DNA of 64,000 bases from Eutreptiella sp. 'Long Island Sound 2002'. Taxonomy: Eukaryota; Euglenozoa; Euglenophyceae; Eutreptiales; Eutreptiaceae. The stretch is from NCBI GenBank assembly GCA_964036045.1, contig OZ038381.1, positions 148,933,596 through 148,997,595 of the forward strand. Direction: 5' to 3'. The notes below the pieces were generated by a model, which saw nothing but the letters and a program-made list of their open reading frames with translations, did not search any database and was not told the origin of the DNA. Below, in pieces: positions 40,535 through 51,760 of the stretch. The translations under genes were made by a program, and so were the position numbers. How positions within the stretch are numbered: the stretch's first letter is position 1; each line of letters starts with the position of its first letter.

Positions 40535-40730
40535 TGTGGGGGGTCCCAGAAAAGGGGCTCGAATGACCAAACCCATAAAAGGCAAGAGTTATGTAGCCGT
40601 TCTTGAAATCTCCCAACAATGGGGGCCCCGAGAAGGCAAGGCTTGTATAGCCACTTGTGATTTCTCCCCATTATGGGGACCCCTTGGCCGAGGGATTGAT
40701 TTTCCTTTGCTACTGGGAACCCTTGGCTGA
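40535..40730 (+). repeat. Degenerate short-unit relative of the 92-bp satellite
   Basis: Two to three diverged units of about 54 bp: GGGGCCCCGAGAAGGCAAGG, then CTTGTATAGCCACTTGTGAT, then TTCTCCCC and the next GGGGACCCC at 40,675. The order matches the 92-bp unit (GGGGACCCC, AAGACGGCAGGGG, TGTAGCCACTT, TGATTT, TCCCC). It lacks the CCCACATGTGGGCCACGTAGCCA section between the two GTAGCCA copies. Confidence 0.6.
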
Positions 40731-41250
40731 AAACTACCGTTTACCATTGAATGGTGTTTTCATCTACTTGAAAAACACCAAAAAATTTTGACCCCCCCTC
40801 CCCATTACACTCCACCCAGCTTTGGAATGCCCCCTTGGCAGGGGAAAAATTTTTTGTGCAAAGTTTTTTTCAGCCCACTTGTGTATAGTCAAAAATGATC
40901 AGCGCAAGGCGTTGATGATTTTGATACCCATCTATTGGGGTCTGCCCCCCCCCCCCCACGGCCGACCCCCCAGGGGCTCTTGCCATTCCGGCCCCAAAAG
41001 GGGGGGGTCTCCAAAAGGGGCTCAAACAACACCCCTCGCAAACCTTTTTTCCCTGGGCCCTGAAGCTTTCCCAGTCTCCCTAGGCGAGCAGCAAGGGGAC
41101 AGTGCTTTGTGCTCTCTATGATGAACTTGGGTTTCACTGAAGTACCAAAACAGAACACTGGGGAGCGTGGAGTTTGGGGGGTGACAAAGAGGAGCCAGGG
41201 AGGGGGCTCGTAGTGCCACGAATTGGTGGACTGGTGTTAACTATACGCGT
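40731..41250. other. Low-complexity intergenic DNA
   Basis: G- and C-run-rich sequence with scattered GGGGTCC/CCAAAAGGGG motifs. No gene is supported. Confidence 0.5.
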
Positions 41251-41253
41251 GGT

Positions 41254-41700
41254 ATGGGGTCACTGTGTTGCAAGGGTGAGTTGGTTGCAGGCAGGAAACA
41301 TTGTCTCATGCCTTGGGTAGTGTCTTTGTCCGTTTCCTGTGTCCATCCCCATCCTCCATCCCCTGCCTTATGTCAATCCTCTGCCTGCTCAGGTAGCATC
41401 AGCGGTGGCAAAGTCAGCAGCATGCTGCAAGAGACCAAGAGCAAATGCCAGGCACAGTCTTCTTCCCTTGGCAGCCCAAATGTCAGCGGGGATGGACGGC
41501 AGAAGAGCGTCAAGTCTCAACCACCAGCGGCAGAGGGCCCAAAACGCGGTCTGCAATAGCGGGCGCTCCGGATCATTGTCAACTACACTCAAGTACCTTG
41601 CCAAAAAGAGCGCATGATACGGTCACACAAAGGGTGCAGGGCTTCAAACTGCGGGTTGCTGATGCGTCAGCCAAACAGATGCCAGTGTTGAGACAGTAGG
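41254..41700 (+). other. Possible spliced hypothetical ORF
   Basis: Overlapping plus-strand open frames include a Ser/Gln/Lys-rich stretch (SSMLQETKSKCQAQSSSLGS) that follows an acceptor-like CTCTGCCTGCTCAG near 41,392. No partner exon or family is evident. It could be a short exon of an unrecognised gene or chance. Confidence 0.25.
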
Positions 41701-42370
41701 ATGTATGCAGACGAACAATTCCAAGGTCGTGCGGATTCATTACAGGAAAGCAACAGCAAAGCCTTGGCGGGACTTCCACGCAATTTTCTTGTCCTGCAAT
41801 TCAAAGCAGGTCTGAGGCATTTTTTTCTTTGGGTGGAGGGGGGCTGTGGTAGATACTCTGGGGCACAGGGGTCCTAGGTACTCTGGGTGGGCAAGGATAT
41901 GTGAGGCACTCTGTGGAATTATTTTGGGGTTTTTGGAACTCTAACCGACGCCATGAACAGCACACAGCCGTGCCCACCTACCAAACGGCACCTACACAGC
42001 ACACTGGCTGCCTTGAGAGCCCAGCGAAGTGACAACGAGAGGGTTAACCACAGCCAGGGTATCATGCGCAAAGTCAAGGGTGCAAATAAGAAATCGTTTG
42101 GCCCCCTCCTGCCCCTGCTGCATCTGGTTCGGGGAACGTGGGGCACCGGGGTGTTGTTCTATTCTGACGTTCAATCTGACAGATTCTTGAACTGCTCATT
42201 TCCACACCGTGTGCATTGGAACTTGGATCCTGACACATATTTGCGCTGTACCCACGAATCCAGATCAGGACCAATCAATCTGGACCCAAGCCCCTGAACC
42301 ATCGCTGGTGATGCACTCATGTGGAAAGATTGAATCACCATCGTTGTTATGAACAAGATGAGCCTTTTTT
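41701..42370. other. Intergenic, no gene recognised
   Basis: Mixed-composition sequence with short frames on both strands and no domain, repeat or RNA that I can support. Confidence 0.4.
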
Positions 42371-42479
42371 AGTTTGGGTGTTTTCGGGGGGGGGGGGGCT
42401 GCTATACGCAGACATGACCACAGTATAGTGTCTCCAGTATATCATGTCCATGGTGTAGTAGTGATGGTGCACACCATGG

Positions 42480-43600
42480 CGGACACCATCCCGCGGACGG
42501 GATGGGGGGTACCACTCCGCAGCACCGGCATACCCCTTCGTCAGCACTGCACTTGTGGGCGACCCATGTAGAGTGCGCCCCCCACCCCGGTACTACGCCT
42601 GCACTGCCCTTTCATGGTGTGGACTGGGCGCTTCCATTGCGGTGTGCAGCGGGTTGCATCATGAAGGGCACCGGCCTTGCGGAGGCTGGTGCGCACATTA
42701 CCAGCGACAGGACGGGGCTCAGAGTCGCCCACTACCCAGCCCCCGCCCAAGTCACGTGAGGGGCTGATGACACAGCGTCTGAAGGACGACACAAGCGCCA
42801 GACCAGGACGAGGGCTATGGCGGCTGCCGCGGCAGGACCGGCACTCACACCACTGGCGCGACGGCACACGACCGGCGCCGGTCCACACATCACCGCGTGT
42901 GCGGGCCCATTCGTGTCCGCACATCGACCGCCCAGGCCCACACACTTGTCCCCCTCGCGGCCGTCCCGGTCGACGGTCCGGGCCACGAATCGGGCGTCCT
43001 CGACCGAGACCACGTTGAGACTGTGCTGCCTTTGCCATGAGACTGTGCCATGCCTTGAGGTATGCCATGAGATCCTCCGTGACCCCCACCTACACGGGCC
43101 TCTCGTTCCTGCTCCAGCGTGGGCATTAGCGCAGCGGCAACCCCTCAGTGTCCGCACCGAACAGTTCGTTGACGGCGCGCCGGAACTCCGCCACGGCCTG
43201 CGGCACGAAGGTCCTGGCGTCCGGGTTGGTCTCCGTGGGGGGAACTCGGCCCAGAACGCGTCGTGGAAGTTGACGGGCCACGTCTGCATGAGCGCCCACG
43301 TGCCGTCCGCATGTTGCAAAATGTACGGCCGGTTGAGGGGGTCCGCGCGCGATGCGGTTTGAGAGGCAATTTGAGAGGTAATTCGAGACCAGTGCTCAGG
43401 CACGTGTCAACAAACGGTCCGCAGCCGAGCCTCAGGCAGTGCAGGGCAGAACCACAGAACACGGCTTCAGCTGCGGCAACACGGGGTATCTGCTGCGCAC
43501 AATGCGGCACTGCCTCGGCCGGCCCCCGGCGTCGAATAGGCCGCGCGGATGCCGACGGGCCCCACGGCCATTCACCTAGGAACATAACCCAAAGATAGAC
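42480..43600. other. GC-rich island
   Basis: Base composition rises sharply compared with both flanks, and long frames open on both strands as expected for GC-rich DNA. The plus-strand Ala/Arg/Pro-rich frame at 42,817-43,362 looks like a compositional artefact. The best candidate coding signal is on the minus strand at 43,126-43,403. The island may be exonic sequence of a degraded gene or a foreign insertion. Confidence 0.5.
43126..43403 (-). pseudogene. Frameshifted protein-coding remnant in the GC-rich island
   Basis: On the minus strand, one frame reads a protein-like stretch from about 43,370 (NRPYILQHADGTWALMQTWP, then VNFHDAFWAEF). It becomes low-complexity Arg/Pro after a run of six C near 43,247. 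A second frame picks up immediately after that run with NPDARTFVPQAVAEFRRAVN and ends at a stop at 43,126-43,128. A single-base length change in the C run would explain this, either as a real frameshift or as a sequencing error. I do not recognise the family. The upstream end is undefined. Confidence 0.4.
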
Positions 43601-44209
43601 AGCGGAAGCATGAAGCTGAGCTCAAGTCATATGTCCTGACCTTGACGTGCTAAACTGCCTTGCATTAGATTTGTGCAATTTTCGTCCCTCTGGAATTGCA
43701 GTGTGGCACCGGAGCAGGCCCATGAAATGCAAGATTGATGTATTTTGGATGCTGCTGATTTGGTTTTGGTGCTGTAGTCTAGGCTTCCTCCAGAAGTGTC
43801 CTCTTTGTGTTTGTCATTGCCTTTTTTTGTTTAATTTGTGCAGTAAAATGAACAATTCAGCATTGGCTTGAGGTAGTGGATGTCACCATTTTGTGCTGTA
43901 GGAAATAATTTTGCTCATTTTTCGGTGCATGATTTTCGAAAGCGAATTGTTTTCATTGAAGAGAAGTTGGGACTGAAAGATCACCAAAAACATTCTCTGC
44001 AGAGAAATGGACATTAAAGTGCACCTGGGACCACCTGGCACCAGAAAATATGTTTCCTACATCAAAGATAATTTCCCATATAGGCCTACTGAAAACCAAC
44101 GACATGGTGCACTTGGGTAGTCTGCCATACCCCTGCATCCAGTTCGATCACCTCCGGCAGACCTTTATAAGGAATGAATGCCAAGGGGGGGGGGGTACGG
44201 GTGGGTGCC
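43601..44209. other. Intergenic, AT-richer, no gene recognised
   Basis: Short frames only. A hydrophobic Cys-rich plus-strand frame at 43,647-43,871 has no recognisable domain. Confidence 0.45.
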
Positions 44210-44210
44210 C

Positions 44211-44406
44211 CAGCCTGGGTGGGTGGGTCAAAAGTTTGGGACCCCCCCCCTCTTATAATTATGGCTTGGGTGGGTGGGTCTGCAGTCTAGGACCCCCCCT
44301 TTATCTTATGATTAGGGCTTGGGTGGGTGGGTCTGCAGTCTAGGACCCCCCCTTTGTCTTATGATTAGGGCTTGGGTGGGTGGGTCTGCCGTCTAGGACC
44401 CCCCCT
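44211..44406 (+). repeat. 53-bp tandem repeat, about four units
   Basis: Units begin GCTTGGGTGGGTGGGTC at 44,264, 44,317 and 44,370 (period 53 bp) with a diverged first unit from about 44,211. Each contains GCAGTCTAGGACCCCCCC and CTTATGATTAGG. G/C runs alternate within the unit. Confidence 0.9.
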
Positions 44407-44529
44407 TTAATGCCATCCGCTCCACTATCCTACAGCACCTCGAAGAGAGGTTTCTAGATCAAGTGCAGGCACGGGCGCCATATACCGCCCTATTTTGGGG
44501 TCATTCGTGCACCATACCCCAGTGTATGG

Positions 44530-45270
44530 TATCGGATGTCTAACCCCTTGTAAATTCATCATTTTGAGGGACAAAATGATGCCCCAATGAATTTTTTGAT
44601 TTTGACCCCCGTACCGCCCGGTAGCGGGGTACCCCTTTTTTGGGAGGGGGGGTCGGGGGGGGGGGGGGCAAAACCTTTTTGTGTATTGCCGCCACTGTGC
44701 GTCGATTTGGACCCAAGTCCTGAACAAGTTTTTTCTTGTACATGGACCCCCTAAGCAATGGCGGGGGTCCCGGGTCCGAACACCGGGTAGCCCCCCCCCC
44801 CCCCCCGCGCCTTGACGTGGTACGGGGGTCGTCAGCAGTTTGGGCGGCTGTGAGACCAGACAACCAAGGGGGGTACCCAGTCGAGCCAGTGAGGTACGGG
44901 CACACTGGCCGTGGGTCACCGCTTTTGGCGCGAGCCGAGATCCAAACCAAACCAAACCCCCCCTCCCGCCCCATATGGGCCTTGGCGGTGAGGACTTCGC
45001 CGTTCTCATGCTGGCATGCATCGCCTGAAAATCACCTCGCAGAGGTTGTTAGATCAAAACCAAGCGGGCCTGTGTATATGGGAAAATGCTGCATACACCC
45101 CCCAGTTTGGGCCTTTTTGGGCCTATCTAAGTACCCTACCCCAAGGGGTTGAATTGTTCGTTTAACCCCTTGTAAAATCATTTTTTTCCAATGAAAACAT
45201 CCCCCAGTGAGTTTTTGGTCCGGACCCCCCCCCCCCACTTGAAACCCACTTTTTTGGGGCGTCATGAGGG
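44530..45270 (+). repeat. Pair of diverged direct repeats with homopolymer G/C runs
   Basis: The segment TAACCCCTTGTAAATTCATC near 44,541 and TAACCCCTTGTAAAATCATT near 45,160 start two related stretches. Both continue through CCCCAATGAATTTTT or CCCCCAGTGAGTTTTT, then GACCCCC and a poly-G or poly-C run. They are about 620 bp apart. The intervening plus-strand frame at 44,736-45,152 has no recognised domain. Confidence 0.6.
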
Positions 45271-45434
45271 GGGGGGTCAAAAATAAATAAATAACCCCCC
45301 TTTTTGTTGTGTCAAAATTCATGAATCTTTTGGTTTTTTTATTCTGAGCCGAAAAAGCGCTTTCGGGTCCCGACTCCAAGGGGTGTGTATGGGGCGGAGT
45401 GGGACGAGCGCTGCATGCAGTTTATGCACTTGTC

Positions 45435-45830
45435 GCCATTTTTGCTATATCCTTGCGATATCGGCGACCTTGGTGACCCCGTGGTACCCACTCTCAAGGG
45501 TGCAAGCAGGGATATTGTGACAGTATATGCCTACTAGGATACAAAAGGACGTTTTTTGTAGCCTCTAGCCTTCCCTAGGATCGGTCATGGCCCGTGTAAA
45601 ATATGCGAAATGACCGTTTCCACCGATAATGGCCATTTTTGCTATATGAGCGGTTTTGGCGGGTTCGGTGACCCGTGGTACCCACTTTGAGGGATGTAGT
45701 GACAATATATGCCTACTTGGATACAAAAGGACTTTTTTGCAGCCTCTAGCATCCCCTGGGCCCATTCATGGCCCGTGTAAAAGATGCGAAATGACCGTTT
45801 CCACCAACAATGGCGTACCTGTGTGCATGG
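45435..45830 (+). repeat. About 197-bp repeat, two units
   Basis: GCCATTTTTGCTATAT starts at about 45,435 and again at about 45,632. Both units carry GTGGTACCCACT, ATATGCCTACT, GGATACAAAAGGAC, GCAGCCTCTAGC-type sequence and GGCCCGTGTAAAA with ATGCGAAATGACCG. Confidence 0.85.
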
Positions 45831-46580
45831 AGTGGTACACAACCTGCTCATGCAGTTTTTCACCTTGTACAACTCAAAAATCAAAGTTTCAGAAACTTAT
45901 TTCTTTGATATTGTGTCCATTCAGAATGATCATGCAAGCTATGTAAAGCATGATTTGAGCAGCATTTATGTGTTGTTCACCCTACTTGGTTATGTGGTGT
46001 GGTATGCGGGGCGGGGGGGGGGGGGGTCCCAATGGACCATTGCACAACCTGCTTATATAGCTTTTCACCCTATATAGCTCAAAAATCGAAGTTTCCGAAA
46101 CTTACGTTGTTGATATCGTGGCCACTCACAATGATCATGCAAGCTATATAAAGCATGCTTTGGGCAGTATTTATGTGTTTTTCACCCTATGTGGTGTGTG
46201 GTGTGTGGGGGGGTTCCCAATGGATTGGTACACAAGTTGCTTATGTAGCTTTTCACCCTATATAGCTCAAAAATCGAAGTTTCCAAAACCTATTTCGTTG
46301 ATATCGAGGCCACTCACAATGACCGCCAACCTATGTAAAGCATGATTTGGGCAGTATTTATGTGTTTTGCACCCTATTTGGGTATGTGGTGTGGTGTGGG
46401 CACGGTGTTTCCCAATGGACTGGTACACAAGGTGATAATGCAGATTTTTGCTCGGTACAGCTCAGAAATCGAACTTTCCGAAGTTTTTCTTTGACATTGT
46501 GGCGCCTCACAACTACCATCTAAGCTATGTAAAGCATGCTTTGGGCAGTTTTTATGTTTAATTCACCCTATTTGGGGGTT
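45831..46580 (+). repeat. About 200-bp tandem repeat, four units
   Basis: GTACACAAC-type starts lie at 45,835, 46,040, 46,228 and 46,433 (spacings 205, 188, 205). Units share TTTTCACCCTATATAGCTCA, AAAATCGAAGTTTCCGAAAC, a TATGTAAAGCATG block and TTTATGTGTT. Confidence 0.85.
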
Positions 46581-46584
46581 TGGT

Positions 46585-48290
46585 GCTCATGGTAGATTCT
46601 CTGCGAGGTGAAATTGGTGAAGGCAAAAGAATTTTCAAAGAGTCGATTTTTGCCGAAACCTGTGTGTCTCATTTGGGATGGGCTTGGGAGATCATTTGGT
46701 GACGGTATTGGTATTTCATCACCCACAAGAACCCACGTAGTGGCCGCCGGGCGCATGTAGCCCGGGCCACGGGCCCCTCGAAAGCCCCGGAATTGCCGTT
46801 GTTTAGACCAGGCCATCTAGTGGCACTTGATAATGTTCCGAAAAATCGACTTTTTCCGAAACCCCTCCCTGGCCCCCAGGGATAGGTTTGGGTGATCATT
46901 TGGTCACCCCGTGGGTACTTAGGCATCCATACAAACCCACGTAATGCGCGCTTGGCGCATGTATCCCAAGCCATGCGCCCTCCGAGAGCCCCAAAATTTG
47001 CCGTGGTTTAGGCTATTTTCTGGCATTTCAAAATTCTCGAAAATTCCACATTCTCTAAAACCCTGTTGTACCCCCTAGGATGGGCTTCGGTGGTCATTTG
47101 GGGACATCATTGGTGCTTAAGTGGCCGGTAGGGCCTAGAGCCCGGGCCACGGGCCCCTCAAAAGCCCCAAAATTGCCGTTGTTTAGGCCATGCCATTTAA
47201 TGCCCCTTGACAATTTTCAAAAATTCGATTTTTTCCGAAACCCCGCTAGGGCTTCTGGGACTCGTTGGGCCGGTGATGTGGTGACAATGTGGGCACTTAA
47301 GCACCTATGGGGACCAAGGGAGTGGCCCCCAGGCCCATGTAGCCCAGGCCATGGGCCCCCTGAAAGCCACAAATCTGCCATTGCTTGGGCAATTTGGTGG
47401 CACTTGAAATATTTGAAAAATCAGCTTTTTCAACAACCCTTCTCTCGCCCCTTGGGTGGTCATTTGCCGACAATATGAAAACTTCAGCACCCATGGGGAC
47501 CCGGGTAGGCCGCTAGGGCCATGTACCCCGGGCCATCGCCCCCTTCAAAAGCCCCAAAATTTTCCGGCTAGCCTCAGTACCTTGAAAATTTTCGACATTT
47601 CAACTTTTTCCCAAGCTCTTTGTGGCCTCTGACATGGCTTTGGTTTGTCATGTGGTGACAACAAAAGTAGCATGATAAGGCGACCCTGGAAGAGACGTAG
47701 TCCCAACGGGCTTGTCTTTGCTCGCCACCGTGGCTGAACTCGACTCTGCCCACCTCCCAGCCCCCCGACCACTGTACATAGATTAGTGTGCGTTAATTGA
47801 TGAAAACCCAAAATTGCCGTTGTTTGGGCTATGAAGTGGCACGGGAATATTTTCAAAAATTCAACTTTTTCCGAAACCCTTTTGTCGCCCTTCGGATAGG
47901 TTTGGGACTCATTTGGGGAGAATATGGGTACATAGGCATCCGCAAGGACGCATTCAGCGGCCGCTAGGTTCATGTAGCCGGGGCTATGGACCCCGGCAAA
48001 AGCCCCAAAATTGCCGTTGGTTGGGCTAGTTAGGGAGATTTCGAAATTTTCAAAATTTGACTATGTCACCTTTGGGATAGGTCATGGTGGTCATTGGATG
48101 AGAAAATGGTGACTCAAGCACCCATGGGGAACCCAGTGGCCGCTAGGCCCATGTAGCCCAGGTCATGGGCCTCCCAAAGGGCTCGAAATTGCCGTTGTTG
48201 ACTTGCGAACGCTTCGGTTGCCCCTGCGACTAGTTTGATGGTTGGGTGACAATACAACTTTTTTAAGATTCATCAGGACCCACATACTAG
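46585..48290 (+). repeat. About 200-bp degenerate tandem repeat, about eight units
   Basis: A different repeat family from the preceding one. Landmarks are AATTGCCGTTGTTTAGGCCA-like sequence near 46,792, 46,999, 47,173, 47,386, 47,816, 48,012 and 48,190, each preceded by CATGTAGCCCGGGCCATGGG and GCCCC, and followed by a TTTTTCCGAAACCC block. The units are strongly diverged with indels. I see no gene in it. Confidence 0.8.
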
Positions 48291-48530
48291 TCGCCCCAAC
48301 CATCTGGTGCGGGGCGCTCGATCTCTTCGAGGTACCTTGCCGAAGGAAATAAAATTTCCAATCGTTTTGCCAACTCCAAGTATATGGTGTGTGTTGAGGT
48401 TGAGATTAATGATGTTTTCAAGGAGTGGGCCAATGTCAACTTGTTCGACAAGAACATAGAAAATTGCCTCAAAGAAACGTGGGGATGGGGAGCCGTTGAA
48501 CCCCAGAAGAGCGCCGCAACTCTCTTCCAA
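48273..48530 (-). other. Short hypothetical frame after the repeat
   Basis: An 85-codon minus-strand frame with protein-like composition (FFEAIFYVLVEQVDIGPLLE). The plus strand is also open across the same bases, so coding status and strand are ambiguous. Not recognised. It may be a fragment of a mobile-element gene. Confidence 0.25.
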
Positions 48531-48539
48531 ATATTTATA

Positions 48540-49186
48540 AGAGCAGGGGAGGGGTCCGGGTAGGTTCGTTCATCTTGGTGAGGTCATTGCCTCGAGCCAC
48601 ATCTGATCCACCGCCGCTTTTACAAACGATGTTGGCGGCCTATCCACTTAAGAGGCATTCGGGTGGTGGAGGGTTGACCTCATCCTTCTTAGGCGGCTCA
48701 AGTTGCAGGGTCAAATTCTGCCCAAAAGTGCCTGTCTGCATCACTCAGAAAAAATAGTTGTTTGGGGGACCCGGAAAACAAAGAGACAAAAAATCAAGCA
48801 AAGGTTTGATTACTTGGACCATTGTGATTTATTTTCAAGAAAACCGACTGCCCCGGAAAATAATTTATCTCCCTAAAAATGCACTACTTTTTTTGGAGAA
48901 CCATGACTTTTTCTTTCTTCTACCACTTGTGCTTTCATATGAAAATACCAATCAGCTGGCAATCCTTTCGAGAACCAGTTTTTGAAACGCATGTTGCATG
49001 CAGCACCACAAGAAGCTTTTTTTCACACCCTTCTTTGCGCGACGCCTCGCGCAAACATCAACACAACACCGTAGTAAAATGCATCACATTAAAAAATGTG
49101 CCGCACAAAATGACAGCAAAAGGGTCGTGGAAGAGGAATGCTTAGCGCGAGCCCTCGCGCATAATATATCAAAACAAACGAAGAAA
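48540..49186. other. Intergenic, 3-prime flank of the ParB-like gene
   Basis: No gene supported. It contains two imperfect copies of the GC palindrome (about 49,036 and 49,146) in otherwise AT-rich DNA. Confidence 0.5.
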
Positions 49187-50021
49187 TTACTTTTTCTTCG
49201 AAACAGTTTGCATCTTAGCACCCATAGACTTAGCAACGGACGTCTTACCCTTTGGCGGTGGCTTTGCGGGCTGGTCCCTTGGTTGGGACTGACGAGCTGG
49301 TTGCTTGAATGGAGCTCTGGCCCGGCTCTCCTCGGACCCCGGTTTCCCTGCCGCTTTCTTCGCTGTCTTGCCTTGGGATACCTGCGGCTCCTCCTCCTCT
49401 TCTGCCTCGCTCTCCTCCTCCTCATCTCCATTGCTCTCGTCGGTATCTTCACCGGTACCCGATTTCGCTGCCTGAGGCTTGGAAGAAGTCTTCTTCTTCT
49501 TGGGGGTAGGTTCCTCCTAAGTAGTTGACTTCTGCTTTGCCGCTGGGGCCTGTGCTTCTGCAGCTAGACCCTTCTGAACAATCTCTTCCTGCTTCAGCTC
49601 GCACGCATCAGAACCCAACTTTTCATCCTGAACCTAAAGGGGAATACCACGGTTTGTCAAGTTGGCCTGCTGGTCCCAATTACCAGACTCATCCAGCTTC
49701 GACCCCTGTGTCAAGACGTGGTTAAGCTGATTTTGCAGTCTGTTGACCCAATCACAGAGACTGTTGGTGGAGACACCAAGAAGGTACATGCGAGAATCCG
49801 GCTCGATGGCAGCAATCTTGCACACCACGTCTGATTGATGATCAATGAACGCAAAAGAAGGCCTGAAGCCCTTGGTCTCCTTCAGGTGATGGAGGTGAAT
49901 GTCGAAATACCACATAACATGCGTTGTCGGCAGGGGGCCGCCAAATTCAGTGTCTACCATCTCCTGTACTTGAGTTGGTCCAAACGTCAGATCATTCGGA
50001 ATGTGCAAAGAGAGAGAAGTT

Positions 50022-50037
50022 CTTGCGCGAGGCCTCG
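50022..50037. repeat. GC palindrome inside an intron of the ParB-like gene
   Basis: Copy TTGCGCGAGGCCTCGCCC, with one end mismatched, inside the 50,069-49,964 intron. Confidence 0.85.
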
Positions 50038-51303
50038 CCCAAAGAGAGGACGTAATGACGAAACTATACCTTTCTGGTCCGGCTATCCGGTACCGAAATC
50101 AGCAACCAATGAACGTCGAACAATGTAGGATCCCCCGCTGCCTTTGGTTTGGTTGGCCGACTAAAGATGGGAACAGGTAACATGTTTTTTTGGTGCATGG
50201 GGGTTGCCCCCCGGCGAGCATAACACAAAAGCGGCCTAACCACGGGCAAGTGAGCGTTCATGGCGAGCCTAAGTTCATCGATGGACAGCAGCCATATGTA
50301 CAGTAACTCAGGGGGTGTTACCACATGTTACCAATGTGGGGCGCGTTGAAATCCTCCTTGAGACACCTCTCCGTCTCCGCGTCCAAAACGTCGTACAAGT
50401 TGTCAACAACATTTTGAGAACCGCAGATAAGTGTATCAGCAGGCGCCATTTCTTCATACAGCCAGGCCGGGCACATCATATCAGGATCAAGATGTCCAAA
50501 TATGGCGCCGTTGATGACAATCAGGTTCTTGTCAATCTCCAAGGACCGCTTCGGGGGTTCGTTCACCACAGCTGCAATTTCGGTCGCCTTAATTGTGATA
50601 GTTTGACTTGCCAGCAATGGATCCTGCTGTTCCACTGTCTTGAAGTCACCGGTAACGCCAGCAGCTGCGGGGACCACACGGCTCTTGGTAATCTCTGTAC
50701 CCAGGAGTCTTTGGACATTGAGGATTTTCATGGGAACGGGTTTGCCTTTCTCTGCCACCTGCCACAGTGGTGCGCGCAACATGGATTTCCACGCCGGCCA
50801 TGGACCGCGACTTTTGCCTTCAGGTTCCCGCCCATAGCCCCATGTGCCAAGAGTCACCTTCTGGGCATGCTTTCAAAGTGCAGCAACCTCTTTGCGGCTG
50901 CGCATGTCCTTGGCTACAGAACAAAAAAGGAGAGGGTGTCGCGCAGCCGTGTAGAAACAGAACCTAGGCCCTATGAACGACCCACACCTTTCTCAGATCG
51001 GACGTACTGGCCGTTCCCCGGGTGGTCTGGATGCATTGAGACCCACTGTTCAAGGATGATGTTGTCCAACGATTTCAGCAACGACTTGAGTGTTGTTTTT
51101 TCTTCCTGCATCTCGGCTGCCACTTTCTTGTAGAACTCCGGCAAGATGACACCCTCCAGTTTTTTTAGTGCGTTCTCCGAGAGTTTCTCGTCTTTGTCAT
51201 GGAACTTTTGCACACCTTTCACAGCATCCGGACCAGCATAATAGGCAAACGTCATGAAATCTTTCCACAATTTATATGTATTATAGTGAAAATGACAAGG
51301 TGA

Positions 51304-51322
51304 TGCGCGAGGCCTCGCGCAA
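51304..51322. repeat. GC palindrome inside an intron of the ParB-like gene
   Basis: Perfect TGCGCGAGGCCTCGCGCA in the intron between predicted exons 2 and 3. Confidence 0.9.
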
Positions 51323-51741
51323 CGAGCAACGTTGAAACAATGTTAAACGAACATACGAATTGACCCAGTTTCTTCAGTTCAGCTGTTGGAACAAGGGCAC
51401 TCATCTGCACAGCATCCACAATGGCAATCTTGAGATTGTTGTATGTGTCACGTAGGTTCCGCCGCCGCTCTTCTTCAACACATCGAACGAGGTTATGTGC
51501 CGCCTCACACAGTGGTATCGGCTCAACATCTTGTGCGCTTCCTTGTGCTTGTCCCGCCAGTTTTGCACGGAAGGCCCACGGTGTATCAGGCTTCAAAATA
51601 TCGGCCGTGCATGTGGTATGCCACTTGTACAAATCCAGACATGCTGCCCGTCGTTTCTCCTAAATCTTCAAAACCGCTTCCACGCTGTGCTGTCCAGATA
51701 CACACCAATAATCGCCATCCGCGAAAAGAAGACAAGTCCAT

Positions 51742-51760
51742 GCATGAGGGCTCGCGCAAC
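51742..51760. repeat. Degenerate GC palindrome in intron 1 of the ParB-like gene
   Basis: ATGAGGGCTCGCGCAACGAG: one arm is altered, the other matches the family and shares CTCGCGCAACGAG with the copy at 51,304. Confidence 0.75.

Noticed and set aside
42817-43362. Long plus-strand Ala/Arg/Pro-rich frame in the GC-rich island
   Set aside because: GC-rich DNA opens most frames. The opposite strand carries the more protein-like signal.
44755-44800. tRNA-like B box (GGTGTTCGGACCC on the minus strand) suggesting a SINE
   Set aside because: It differs from the B-box consensus, there is no A box at the right distance, and the flanks are homopolymer G/C runs.
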